From: Pseudomonas viciae
Lineage (GTDB): Bacteria > Pseudomonadota > Gammaproteobacteria > Pseudomonadales > Pseudomonadaceae
Reading direction: 5' to 3'
Length of the DNA stretch: 64,000 bases
Assembly (NCBI RefSeq): GCF_004786035.1
Contig: NZ_CP035088.1
Coordinates: forward strand, 336,001-400,000
Numbering within the stretch: position 1 is the first letter of the stretch; each line of letters starts with the position of its first letter. The notes beneath the pieces were generated by a model. That model ran no database searches. It saw only the letters and a program-made list of their open reading frames with translations, and was not told the DNA's origin. The translations under genes were made by a program, and so were the position numbers. Shown one piece after another: positions 26,765 to 33,851 of the stretch.

Positions 26765-27019
26765 ATGACCCACGTCGTTGTCTATTCCAGCGATTACTGC
26801 CCCTATTGCTCCAGAGCCAAGTTCCTGCTCCAGAACAAAGGCGTGGCTTTCGAAGAGATCAAGGTCGACGGCAAGCCGCAACTGCGCGCCGAAATGACCC
26901 AAAAGGCCGGACGTACGTCCGTGCCGCAGATCTGGATCGGCAGCACCCACGTGGGCGGTTGTGATGATCTGTTCGCCCTGGATCGCGCCGGCAAGCTCGA
27001 CGCGATGCTCAAGGCCTGA
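26765..27019 (+). CDS. grxC: Glutaredoxin 3
   Basis: The 84-residue dithiol glutaredoxin has the active site YCPYC (Cys12, Cys15). RTSVPQIWIGSTHVGGCDDL contains the cis-Pro glutathione site and the GG-C-DD motif. It reduces disulfides with glutathione in the cytoplasm. Only one base separates it from the rhodanese-like gene, and secB follows after 39 bases. This order is a conserved gamma-proteobacterial arrangement. Confidence 0.96.
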   Translation: MTHVVVYSSDYCPYCSRAKFLLQNKGVAFEEIKVDGKPQLRAEMTQKAGRTSVPQIWIGSTHVGGCDDLFALDRAGKLDAMLKA

Positions 27020-27058
27020 ATTCCCTACTAAAGAACCTGAAAGTAAGAAGGATCTGCG

Positions 27059-27541
27059 ATGACTGACCAACAGAACACAGCTGCCAGCGAAGAAGAAACC
27101 GCACCGCAATTCTCCTTGCAGCGCATTTATGTACGTGACCTGTCCTTCGAGGCCCCGAAAAGCCCGGCGATCTTTCGTCAGCAGTGGGAGCCGAGCGTGG
27201 GCCTGGACCTGAACACCCGCCAGAAAGCCCTGGAAGATGACTTCCACGAAGTGGTGCTGACCCTGTCGGTGACCGTGAAGAACGGTGACGAAGTGGCGTT
27301 CATCGCCGAAGTGCAGCAGGCCGGGATCTTCCTGATCAAGAACCTGGATGCCGCTTCGATGAGCCACACCCTGGGTGCGTTCTGCCCGAACATTCTGTTC
27401 CCGTACGCTCGCGAAACCCTGGACAGCCTGGTGACCCGTGGTTCGTTCCCGGCCCTGATGCTGGCCCCGGTGAACTTCGACGCCCTGTACGCCCAAGAGC
27501 TGCAGCGCATGCAGCAAGAAGGCGGCGCGACCGTTCAGTAA
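27059..27541 (+). CDS. secB: Protein-export chaperone SecB
   Basis: The 160-residue acidic protein is a tetrameric cytoplasmic chaperone that keeps preproteins unfolded and passes them to Sec[21 protein letters not shown] at residues 20-39 and [20 protein letters not shown] near 118-137 are the family hallmarks. An AGAAGGA ribosome-binding site precedes the ATG. It ends the rhodanese-grxC-secB unit. A REPIN lies 30 bases after the stop. Confidence 0.98.
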   Translation: MTDQQNTAASEEETAPQFSLQRIYVRDLSFEAPKSPAIFRQQWEPSVGLDLNTRQKALEDDFHEVVLTLSVTVKNGDEVAFIAEVQQAGIFLIKNLDAASMSHTLGAFCPNILFPYARETLDSLVTRGSFPALMLAPVNFDALYAQELQRMQQEGGATVQ

Positions 27542-27570
27542 GCCGTTCTGAGCGTCGACGCAAGTCCCAT

Positions 27571-27658
27571 GTGGGAGCGGGCTTGCTCGCGAAAGCGGTG
27601 TGTCAGTGACATTAATGTCAACTGGCACGCCCTATTCGCGAGCAAGCCCGCTCCCACA
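27571..27658. repeat. REPIN (GCGGGC class)
   Basis: Inverted GTGGGAGCGGGCTTGCTCGC copies sit between the convergent genes secB and trmL. The spacer contains the TGTCAGT...ACTGGCA sub-arms seen in other copies here. Confidence 0.9.
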
Positions 27659-27672
27659 TTTGTTATTGGGGG

Positions 27673-28128
27673 CTATTGGAAACCGTTCTGCCGCCAAGCC
27701 TCATAAACCGCCACCGCCACGGTGTTGGACAAGTTCAGGCTGCGACAGCCCTCACGCATCGGCAGGCGCAGGCGTTGATCGGTGGGCAGGGCGTCCAGCA
27801 CGTCGGCTGGCAGGCCACGGCTTTCCGGGCCGAACAGGAACGCATCGCCAGCGACGAAACTGGCGTCATGGAATGGCCGCGAACCCTTGGTGGTAAAGGC
27901 GAACAGGCGCGGATGCCCTAGACTTTCCAGACAACTGGCGAGGTCGGCGTGACGCTGCAAGGTGGCATACTCGTGGTAGTCGAGGCCGGCACGGCGCAGG
28001 CGTTTGTCGTCCATCTCGAAACCCAGCGGTTCGATCAAATGCAGGTGGCAGCCGCTGTTGGCGCACAGCCTGATGACGTTGCCGGTGTTCGGCGGAATTT
28101 CCGGTTGAAAAAGGATGACGTGAAACAT
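27673..28128 (-). CDS. trmL: tRNA (cytidine/uridine-2'-O-)-methyltransferase TrmL
   Basis: The 151-residue SPOUT enzyme methylates the wobble ribose of tRNA-Leu isoacceptors. It shows the trefoil-knot motifs: [18 protein letters not shown] at the N-terminus, [11 protein letters not shown] in the middle and [20 protein letters not shown] near the C-terminus. The ATG at 28128 shares CATG with a forward-strand ATG, but the forward gene more likely starts at 28193. A much longer reverse frame continues upstream through the sRNA region and is not coding. Confidence 0.95.
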   Translation of the reverse strand: MFHVILFQPEIPPNTGNVIRLCANSGCHLHLIEPLGFEMDDKRLRRAGLDYHEYATLQRHADLASCLESLGHPRLFAFTTKGSRPFHDASFVAGDAFLFGPESRGLPADVLDALPTDQRLRLPMREGCRSLNLSNTVAVAVYEAWRQNGFQ

Positions 28129-28192
28129 GCACGGCTCCGCAGATAAAGATGAGCGGCATTCTACGCCGCAAACCGATCGACGTTCGAAGCTA

Positions 28193-28567
28193 ATGCCTCG
28201 GGTGATGGGCTCTTTGGCGATTTTCGGCGTGATGATCGGGCTGATGATCGGTCGGCTGACCACGCCCGAACCGAGTGAGTTGCAACAGATCGAGGTGGCC
28301 GACGGGGCGCTGATAGCCTGGTTTAACAACGAGCCCAAGCTGCACGGCGAAATCGTCGACGGCTCCGTGGCGCTGTTGTTCCAGGCAGCAGGCCGGGCGC
28401 AGAAGGGCCAGCTCAAGTTCAACGGCAAGGACGTCAACTGGCGGGTGCGTTTGAGTGATAAGGGATTATTGCTGACGTTGGTGGCGGCGCGTCCGTTGCG
28501 GGGGGAGTGGGCCGGCAGCGAGGTCGATGACCGCTGGCGACTGGAGATCCGTCTCCGGGAGCAATAA
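28193..28567 (+). CDS. Hypothetical membrane-anchored protein
   Basis: The 124-residue product starts [20 protein letters not shown], one hydrophobic segment without a clear cleavage site. A beta-rich domain follows ([20 protein letters not shown], then [20 protein letters not shown]). I prefer the ATG at 28193 over one at 28127 because the 22 codons between have no third-position G/C preference, whereas the codons after 28193 do. It is divergent from trmL and converges on the sRNA gene; its stop overlaps the RNA 3' end. A gene of unknown function is also found at this place in other pseudomonads, as I recall. The function is unknown. Confidence 0.7.
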   Translation: MPRVMGSLAIFGVMIGLMIGRLTTPEPSELQQIEVADGALIAWFNNEPKLHGEIVDGSVALLFQAAGRAQKGQLKFNGKDVNWRVRLSDKGLLLTLVAARPLRGEWAGSEVDDRWRLEIRLREQ

Positions 28568-28764
28568 AAGAGGGAATCCCCGGCCTGCCTGTACCAAGGT
28601 CCCCAAAACGGGAGGGCGCGCGCTCGGCGCACAGCCCTGGATGTAAAGAAGGGAAACCTTGACCTGCCTGTATCAAGGCCCCCAAAACAGTGGGCTCGAT
28701 GAGCCCGGTATAAAATGGGGAATCCCCGGCCTGCCTGTACCAAGGTCCCCGAAACTGGGTAGTG
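28564..28764 (-). ncRNA. nrsZ: NrsZ-like nitrogen-regulated small RNA with three repeated units
   Basis: Three copies of a 33-base unit lie at 28718-28750, 28651-28683 and 28572-28604 (spacing 67 and 79). They read on the reverse strand as GGGGACCTTGGTACAGGCAG plus GCCGGGGATTCCC or close variants. Each can fold with GGGGA against TTCCC. Hairpins such as GGGCTC-GAT-GAGCCC (28692-28706) separate the units. A sigma-54 promoter ends 11 bases before the predicted start, and an NtrC-like dyad lies further up. The last unit is followed by TCTTTTATT, a terminator-like tail. NrsZ of P. aeruginosa, a sigma-54/NtrBC-dependent RNA processed into similar stem-loops, lies at the same place next to ntrC. 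Ends are approximate. Confidence 0.8.
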
Positions 28765-28774
28765 ATTGGGTTAT

Positions 28775-28790
28775 TGCAGGGGGCGTGCCA
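28775..28790 (-). promoter_or_regulatory. Sigma-54 promoter of the NrsZ-like RNA
   Basis: The reverse strand reads TGGCACGCCCCCTGCA, that is TGGCAC-N5-CTGCA. The invariant GG (-24) and GC (-12) are spaced by 10 bases. The start is predicted near 28764. Confidence 0.75.
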
Positions 28791-28833
28791 GTTTTTAATG
28801 GCTTGTCTCAAAAAATCTGCCGATGAGGCGAAA

Positions 28834-28861
28834 AGCCCCGTATTCCGGGGCTTTTTCTTTT
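28834..28861. terminator. Bidirectional terminator between ntrC and the sRNA
   Basis: AGCCCCG-TAT-TCCGGGGCT forms a compact stem, with CTTTTTCTTTT on the forward side and TTTT on the reverse side. It should end the ntrBC transcript before the sRNA promoter. Confidence 0.7.
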
Positions 28862-28932
28862 GTATGGGCTGTTTTTCCCGCGTTTTGCCGATTGGCTGAG
28901 GCTCGCGCGGCATGCGCAATTGCGGTTCGCCG

Positions 28933-28949
28933 TGCATTGATGCGGTGCA
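28933..28949 (-). promoter_or_regulatory. Candidate NtrC binding site for the NrsZ-like RNA
   Basis: TGCATTGATGCGGTGCA keeps TGCA and GGTGCA at the ends of a 17-base frame, as in the NtrC consensus TGCACCAAAATGGTGCA. Its centre lies about 177 bases upstream of the predicted start, a usual enhancer distance. Confidence 0.5.
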
Positions 28950-28965
28950 TGAAGCCTTTAAAAGC

Positions 28966-29057
28966 ATCGCGAGCAAGCTCGCTCCCACAATGGTTTTTCG
29001 GTGTTCGCGAGCGCGTGAACACCACTGAACCCTGTGGGAGCGAGCTTGCTCGCGATT
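28966..29057. repeat. REPIN in outward orientation (GCGAGC class)
   Basis: CGCGAGCAAGCTCGCTCCCAC at the left and its inverted partner at the right face opposite ways compared with most copies. It lies between the ntrC stop and the terminator. Confidence 0.85.
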
Positions 29058-29091
29058 GGGCCTTCAAATTCAGCGAAGGGTTAAAGACTGA

Positions 29092-30528
29092 TCAGCCCTC
29101 ATCCCCGTCATCATCATCCCCACCATCGACCTTCATCCCCAATTCCTTGATCTTGCGAGTCAAGGTATTGCGGCCCCAGCCCAGCAGCACGGCGGCGTCG
29201 CGGCGGCGGCCGGCGGTGTGCTTGAGGGCGGTTTCGATCATGATTCGTTCGAAACTCGGCACTGCGCTGTCCAACAGGCTCGACTGGCCACGGGACAAGG
29301 CCTGGTCGGCCCACTGGCGCAAGGCTTGCTCCCAGTTGGTCACCGGGGCCGAGTCCTGCGGCAGGCTCAGCAGTTCCGGTGGCAGGTCGCTGATGTGCAC
29401 TTCGCGACCCGACGCCATCACCGTGATCCAGCGGCAGGTGTTCTCCAGTTGACGCACGTTGCCGGGCCACGGCAGGTTCTTGAGGTATTCCTCGGTTTCG
29501 CTCTTGAGCAGCTTGGGCTCGACCGCCAGTTCCTGGGCCGCGCGGCTGAGGAAGTGTCGGGCCAGGGTCGGGATGTCTTCGCGACGATCCGCCAGGCGCG
29601 GGATATGAATGCGGATCACGTTCAGGCGGTGGAACAAGTCTTCACGGAACTTGCCAGCGTGGACCAGGGTTTCCAGGTTCTGGTGGGTCGCTGCGATGAT
29701 GCGCACATCCACCTTGACCGGCGTATGCCCGCCGACCCGGTAGAACTCGCCGTCGGCCAGAACGCGCAGCAATCGGGTCTGGGTGTCGGCCGGCATGTCA
29801 CCGATTTCATCAAGGAACAACGTGCCGCCGTCGGCTTGCTCGAAGCGCCCACGTCGCAGGTTGGCCGCGCCGGTGAACGCGCCTTTTTCGTGGCCGAACA
29901 GCTCCGACTCCATCAGGTCCTTGGGAATCGCCGCCATGTTCAGCGCGATGAACGGCGAGGCCGCCCGTGGACTGTGGCGATGCAGGGCATGGGCCACCAG
30001 TTCTTTACCGGTGCCCGATTCGCCGTTGATCAGCACGGTGATGTTGGAGTGGCTCAGGCGCCCGATAGCGCGAAACACTTCCTGCATCGCCGGCGCTTCG
30101 CCGATGATTTCCGGGGTGCGGGCCAGGGCCGGCACCTCTTCCATGCCTTGTTGTTCCTGGGCGTGTTGATTGGCGCGCTTGACCAGCGACACGGCTTCAT
30201 CGACGTCGAACGGCTTGGGCAGGTATTCGAAGGCCCCACCCTGGTAGGACGCCACGGCGCTGTCCAGGTCGGAATGGGCGGTCATGATGATCACCGGCAG
30301 CCGTGGATGCTGCTCGCGAATCCGCGCCAGCAGGTCCAGGCCACTGGCGCCAGGCATGCGGATGTCGGAGATGATGACGTCCGGTTGCTGACGCGCCAGG
30401 CGACTCATCACCCCATCGGCGCTGTCGAAGCTCTGGGTGGTCATGCCTTCCTGTTGCAAGGCTTTTTCCAGGACCCAACGGATAGAACGGTCGTCATCGA
30501 CGATCCACACGGTTTCACTACGGCTCAT
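29092..30528 (-). CDS. glnG: Nitrogen response regulator NtrC (NR-I)
   Basis: The 478-residue activator of sigma-54 promoters has a receiver domain (phospho-acceptor Asp55 in VIISDIRMPG) and an AAA+ domain with Walker A GESGTGKE. The sigma-54 contact loop is GAFTGA, and Walker B is GGTLFLDEIGDM. A Fis-type helix-turn-helix ends the protein (AAVLLGWGRNTLTRKIKELG). Under nitrogen limitation NtrB phosphorylates it. It overlaps ntrB by 4 bases. Likely targets in this window are glnA, ntrBC itself and the adjacent sRNA. Confidence 0.97.
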   Translation of the reverse strand: MSRSETVWIVDDDRSIRWVLEKALQQEGMTTQSFDSADGVMSRLARQQPDVIISDIRMPGASGLDLLARIREQHPRLPVIIMTAHSDLDSAVASYQGGAFEYLPKPFDVDEAVSLVKRANQHAQEQQGMEEVPALARTPEIIGEAPAMQEVFRAIGRLSHSNITVLINGESGTGKELVAHALHRHSPRAASPFIALNMAAIPKDLMESELFGHEKGAFTGAANLRRGRFEQADGGTLFLDEIGDMPADTQTRLLRVLADGEFYRVGGHTPVKVDVRIIAATHQNLETLVHAGKFREDLFHRLNVIRIHIPRLADRREDIPTLARHFLSRAAQELAVEPKLLKSETEEYLKNLPWPGNVRQLENTCRWITVMASGREVHISDLPPELLSLPQDSAPVTNWEQALRQWADQALSRGQSSLLDSAVPSFERIMIETALKHTAGRRRDAAVLLGWGRNTLTRKIKELGMKVDGGDDDDGDEG

Positions 30529-31610
30529 GTCGCTGTGGCTCCTTGTTCCAGTGGCAGGAAAATCGAGAAAGTGGTGTGGCCGGGGTGGCTCTCACACTCG
30601 ATCAAGCCCTGATGCTGACTGATGATGTTCTGGGTAATGGCCAGGCCCAGCCCGGTACCGTCCGGGCGGCCGCTGACCATGGGAAAGAAGATGGTTTCCT
30701 GCAGCTCGGCAGGGATGCCCGGGCCGTTGTCGATGATCTCGATCTTGGTCACCAGGCGATGACGCACGTGGCCGATGGTGAACTGGCGCATGGCGCGGGT
30801 GCGCAGGCTGATGCGGCCCAGGCGCAGCTCGTTCTGGCTGCTGATGGCCTGCATCGCGTTGCGCACGATGTTCAGCACCGCCTGGATCATCTGCTCGCGG
30901 TCGATCAAGACGTCTGGAATGCTTGGATCGTAGTCGCGCACCAAAGTGATGCAGCCCTGGCTTTCCGCTTCCACCAGGCTGCTGACGCGCTCCAGCACTT
31001 CGTGAACGTTGCACATCGCCAGCGACGGCAGCTTGTTCGAACCGAGCATCCGGTCCACCAGGTTTCGCAGGCGGTCGGCTTCTTCGATGATGACGTTGGT
31101 GTAGTCCTTGAGGCTTTCTTCCGGTAGCTCACGGGCGAGCAACTGCGCTGCGCCGCGAATCCCACCGAGGGGGTTCTTGATCTCATGGGCCAGGCCGCGC
31201 ACCAGCATCTTGCTGGTTTCCTGCTTGGACAACTGGGCTTCTTCCTTGGTGATGCGCAGCAGGCGATCACGCGGGTGGACTTCCAGCAGCAGCAGGGTGG
31301 CGCCATTGTTCAGGATCGGCGTGACCGCGTAGTCCACGGTCAAGGTCTGGCCGGTCAGGGCGGTGAGCATCGCTTCGCGCTTGGTAAACGGGTGGGCCTG
31401 TTCCACCGCCTGGCGCAGGGAATTGAGCGCCTCGGTGGACTCGGTGAACAATTCGCTGATGAACTGCCCATGGCTGCGCTGGCCGCTGACGGCCAGGAGC
31501 ATCTCCGCCGCCGGGTTCATGTACTCAAGGCGCAGTTCGGCGTCGAGCAGCAGGGTTGCGGTGGTGAGGTTGTCGAGTAGCAAGCGGTGTAGTGCGTCGC
31601 TAATGGTCAT
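30525..31610 (-). CDS. glnL: Nitrogen sensor histidine kinase NtrB (NR-II)
   Basis: The 361-residue soluble kinase/phosphatase has an N-terminal PAS domain (LDAELRLEYMNPAAEMLLAV). The phosphorylated His142 is in GLAHEIKNPLGGI. ATP-binding boxes follow: N in VLNIVRNAMQAI, IIDNGPGIPAEL, and GTGLGLAITQNIISQHQG. No membrane segment is present, as expected for this cytoplasmic sensor, which reads nitrogen status through PII protein. A sigma-54 promoter and an NtrC dyad lie upstream, suggesting autoregulation. Confidence 0.97.
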   Translation of the reverse strand: MTISDALHRLLLDNLTTATLLLDAELRLEYMNPAAEMLLAVSGQRSHGQFISELFTESTEALNSLRQAVEQAHPFTKREAMLTALTGQTLTVDYAVTPILNNGATLLLLEVHPRDRLLRITKEEAQLSKQETSKMLVRGLAHEIKNPLGGIRGAAQLLARELPEESLKDYTNVIIEEADRLRNLVDRMLGSNKLPSLAMCNVHEVLERVSSLVEAESQGCITLVRDYDPSIPDVLIDREQMIQAVLNIVRNAMQAISSQNELRLGRISLRTRAMRQFTIGHVRHRLVTKIEIIDNGPGIPAELQETIFFPMVSGRPDGTGLGLAITQNIISQHQGLIECESHPGHTTFSIFLPLEQGATAT

Positions 31611-31666
31611 CAGGACCTCTTTTGGAGCGTAGCTAGCACGCGTATGACGCGCTGGTACAAGGAAAA

Positions 31667-31682
31667 TGCAAAAACCAAACCA
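31667..31682 (-). promoter_or_regulatory. Candidate sigma-54 promoter of ntrBC
   Basis: The reverse strand reads TGGTTTGGTTTTTGCA, that is TGG-N8-TTGCA with GG and GC spaced by 10 bases. The predicted start near 31656 gives a 5' untranslated region of about 45 bases before the ntrB ATG at 31610. Confidence 0.55.
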
Positions 31683-31810
31683 AGGCTCCGAAAAGAAGCG
31701 TTTAGAGCCTTAAAAGGGCTTTATTCGCCCGTTTGCGTGGCGTTCTGCCAGTTTTTACGGGTACTTTCGAACCAAAATGGGTTGGGGTTTGGGTATTTGT
31801 GCAAGATGCC

Positions 31811-31825
31811 GCACCAATATAGTGC
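31811..31825. promoter_or_regulatory. NtrC binding site upstream of ntrBC
   Basis: GCACCAATATAGTGC is a GCAC-N7-GTGC dyad matching the core of the NtrC consensus. It lies about 160 bases upstream of the predicted ntrB start and just after the DUF4124 gene stop. Confidence 0.6.
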
Positions 31826-31841
31826 GCAAGCCCGGGCGGTG

Positions 31842-32462
31842 TTAGAAGAACGGCAAGATACTGCTTTCTTCTTCAGGTTTATCGGCGAGGGGGCATTCGG
31901 GGCGCAGGCCGTAGTCGGCGATGGCGCAGGGTTTGATACGGCGCTTCTGCGCCAGGGACATGCGTTGCATGTGGAACGGCTGGTTGGCGGTGCGTTCGAG
32001 GATACGGTCTTGCTCATCGAGGATTTCCACCGCCAGATGATGGGTGCCTCGATCGATGTCGCTCAAGGCGAACACCGGGCTCGGCCCCGGTGCGCCCGTG
32101 GGTTGGCCGTCGAGCAGCAGGCGGTACCGGTGACCTTTTTTCAGTCCGGGTTCGCTGGTAACGCTGACGATCAGCTCTCCGGCGGTGCTGCGTATCGTGG
32201 CGTCCGGTTCCGGGATCAGTAGCCGGAGCATTTCATAATGGAACAGCGGCTCGGGGCGGTTTTCCGCTGTCGGCGCTGGTGCTGCGCTGGCGGAGGGGGG
32301 CGACATCCGATTGCCGGGCGGCAGCTGTACTTTCTTTGCGTTGCCGGGGCGCGGCTGGTCGGTGAAGACGCGATTGCCTTGGGCGTCGATGTAGGTATAG
32401 ACCTGCGCCATTCCCGGCAGCGTGGCCAGCAAAAGGCCCAGCGCGAGCAGCCAGCGGATCAT
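31842..32462 (-). CDS. DUF4124 domain protein (copy 1)
   Basis: The 206-residue exported protein starts with a signal peptide (MIRWLLALGLLLATLPGMAQ). The DUF4124 motif follows at once: VYTYIDAQGNRVFTDQPRPG. A Pro/Ala-rich linker and a beta-rich C-terminal domain (LIVSVTSEPGLKKGHRYRLL, then RGTHHLAVEILDEQ) come after. A second copy lies directly upstream with a 4-base overlap and the same domain order. The C-terminal domain resembles an Ig-like fold seen with DUF4124. It sits upstream of ntrBC, but the sequence gives no nitrogen-related function. Confidence 0.82.
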   Translation of the reverse strand: MIRWLLALGLLLATLPGMAQVYTYIDAQGNRVFTDQPRPGNAKKVQLPPGNRMSPPSASAAPAPTAENRPEPLFHYEMLRLLIPEPDATIRSTAGELIVSVTSEPGLKKGHRYRLLLDGQPTGAPGPSPVFALSDIDRGTHHLAVEILDEQDRILERTANQPFHMQRMSLAQKRRIKPCAIADYGLRPECPLADKPEEESSILPFF

Positions 32463-32977
32463 GGCTGGTGCACCCGCTGTACGGTGAACGTGACGGTGTC
32501 ACTTTGTTGCACGAGGGTGTCCCCGGCGATGACTTGAACCGCCAGGCTGTGTTCGCCTCGATCGATATTCACCAATTGCAGGCGAGGCACGTTGGTTGGC
32601 TGCCCGTAGGGTTGGCCATCCAGCAGCAGCCGGAACAGATGGGGGCTTTGCAGACGCGGTTGAGCCCGGACGCCAACGGTGAACGTGCCGTTATTGGCGC
32701 GCAGGGCTTCCTCGGTGGGGATGTCTGTCAGCTCCAGCACCTCGTAGGCATTGTGCGGCTCGTCCTTGGCTAGGGGCACCGCGGGCGCGTCCGGGCTGGT
32801 TGGGGGCTGGCGTTCGATGCTGTTGAGCGGCGGCAATTCCACCGCCTGGGCCGGTACGCCTTGGGGCGGCTGGTTGCTATAGGCGGTGTTGCCGTCAGCG
32901 TCGGTGTACTTGTAGATCTGCGCAGCGGCTGGCAGCGCCAACAGCAGCAACAGGATGATTGGAAAACCGCGACCCAT
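32459..32977 (-). CDS. DUF4124 domain protein (copy 2)
   Basis: The 172-residue exported protein has a signal peptide (MGRGFPIILLLLLALPAAAQ), then IYKYTDADGNTAYSNQPPQG, the DUF4124 core. A linker rich in Pro follows, and a C-terminal domain (TFTVGVRAQPRLQSPHLFRL, then RGEHSLAVQVIAGDTLVQQS) similar to that of the adjacent copy. The two genes overlap by 4 bases and look like a tandem duplication. Envelope localisation is likely; the function is unknown. Confidence 0.82.
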   Translation of the reverse strand: MGRGFPIILLLLLALPAAAQIYKYTDADGNTAYSNQPPQGVPAQAVELPPLNSIERQPPTSPDAPAVPLAKDEPHNAYEVLELTDIPTEEALRANNGTFTVGVRAQPRLQSPHLFRLLLDGQPYGQPTNVPRLQLVNIDRGEHSLAVQVIAGDTLVQQSDTVTFTVQRVHQP

Positions 32978-33061
32978 GAAAAATCGACCGAAAACGAAAA
33001 GTGATGGGTTGCAGCATAGGTCAGGTGGCGCGGTTGGCCCAAGTTGTTGCCCTCAATCCCC

Positions 33062-33150
33062 TGTGGGAGCGAGCTTGCTCGCGATGGCGGTGTGTCAGTC
33101 GCCAGGATGTTGGATGTGCTGGCCTCATCGCGAGCAAGCTCGCTCCCACA
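33062..33150. repeat. REPIN (GCGAGC class)
   Basis: Inverted GTGGGAGCGAGCTTGCTCGC copies lie between the chorismate mutase stop and the DUF4124 genes. Confidence 0.9.
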
Positions 33151-33166
33151 GGGTGGATTGTTGTCT

Positions 33167-33730
33167 TTAGGATTTTGTGAAGACACACAGCTCAGCAGTC
33201 GCCCGGATCAGGGCGAGCCGGTGCACCGGGTGCTGTTTGTTGTTGTGGGTGGCCCGGGCCAGCCATTGCGGGCACTGCGGGTCGGTGCGGTAGGGGGCGA
33301 AGTCAGCCAGTTGTTGCAGCAGGCGCTTTTGCAGGCGGTCGAGTTGCGGGCGGATCTGTCCCACCAGGTCCGGGCGTGGGAGGTCCGGGGCCTTACCTTC
33401 CAGGGCCCAGTCGGACAAATTGATGTACTGCACCATTTTGTTGGCTTCTATCTGGGCAGCGAAAAACGCTTCCACGGTTTCGCCGCTCAGCTTGTAGGCC
33501 GGCGCCTGGGCGACGGCGGCGGCAATGACTTCACGCTCGCGCTGACGGTCTTCTACTGGTTTGTGGCTGTCCCATTTGCTCAGTGCCACTTGGTCGGCGA
33601 GGGCCAGGCGCTCGCCAATGGCGTTAAGCAGCGGGGTGAGGGCCTCAGGGGCGGGAGCAGAGGCGGCCTCGGCGGTGGAGGCCAGCAGCGCGGCAGACAG
33701 GGCAAGGCAGAGTTTGAAGCGCAAAGTCAT
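33167..33730 (-). CDS. Exported chorismate mutase (AroQ-gamma type)
   Basis: The 187-residue protein has a signal peptide (MTLRFKLCLALSAALLASTA, cleavage after AEA). A helical chorismate mutase domain follows with LLNAIGERLALADQVALSKW, the catalytic Lys in SKWDSHKPVEDRQREREV, and FFAAQIEANKMVQYINL. This is the periplasmic AroQ-gamma subclass, which converts chorismate to prephenate outside the cytoplasm in P. aeruginosa and some pathogens. There it may feed a periplasmic route to phenylalanine. It lies alone between glnA and the DUF4124 pair; no dehydratase gene is adjacent. Confidence 0.88.
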   Translation of the reverse strand: MTLRFKLCLALSAALLASTAEAASAPAPEALTPLLNAIGERLALADQVALSKWDSHKPVEDRQREREVIAAAVAQAPAYKLSGETVEAFFAAQIEANKMVQYINLSDWALEGKAPDLPRPDLVGQIRPQLDRLQKRLLQQLADFAPYRTDPQCPQWLARATHNNKQHPVHRLALIRATAELCVFTKS

Positions 33731-33786
33731 GGGCAGTCTCGTCTTCTATCGGGGAGCGACGAGTCATCATGCACGTAACCTGCGCC

Positions 33787-33826
33787 CATAAAAAAGGCCT
33801 CCCGAAGGAGGCCTCTCTTTATTCAC
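33787..33826 (-). terminator. Rho-independent terminator of glnA
   Basis: AGGCCTCC-CGAA-GGAGGCCT (33795-33814) is a perfect stem with a stable loop. On the reverse strand it is followed by TTTTTTAT. It lies 26 bases beyond the glnA stop. Confidence 0.85.
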
Positions 33827-33851
33827 GCCGTGCGTGGCGGCGCTTACTGGA

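Noticed and set aside
28127..28192. Upstream start for the small membrane-protein gene, sharing CATG with the trmL start
   Set aside because: The 22 added codons lack third-position G/C preference, unlike the rest of the gene; the ATG at 28193 begins the hydrophobic segment.
27673..28743. Reading TrmL as a 356-residue protein by extending its start upstream
   Set aside because: The extension covers the small membrane-protein gene and the repeated sRNA units, and its repeats on the protein level only reflect the RNA repeats.
28570..28750. The tandem units between ntrC and trmL as a CRISPR array
   Set aside because: Only three units, uneven spacing (79 and 67 bases), hairpin-forming spacers, no cas genes, and a sigma-54 promoter and terminator that fit an sRNA.
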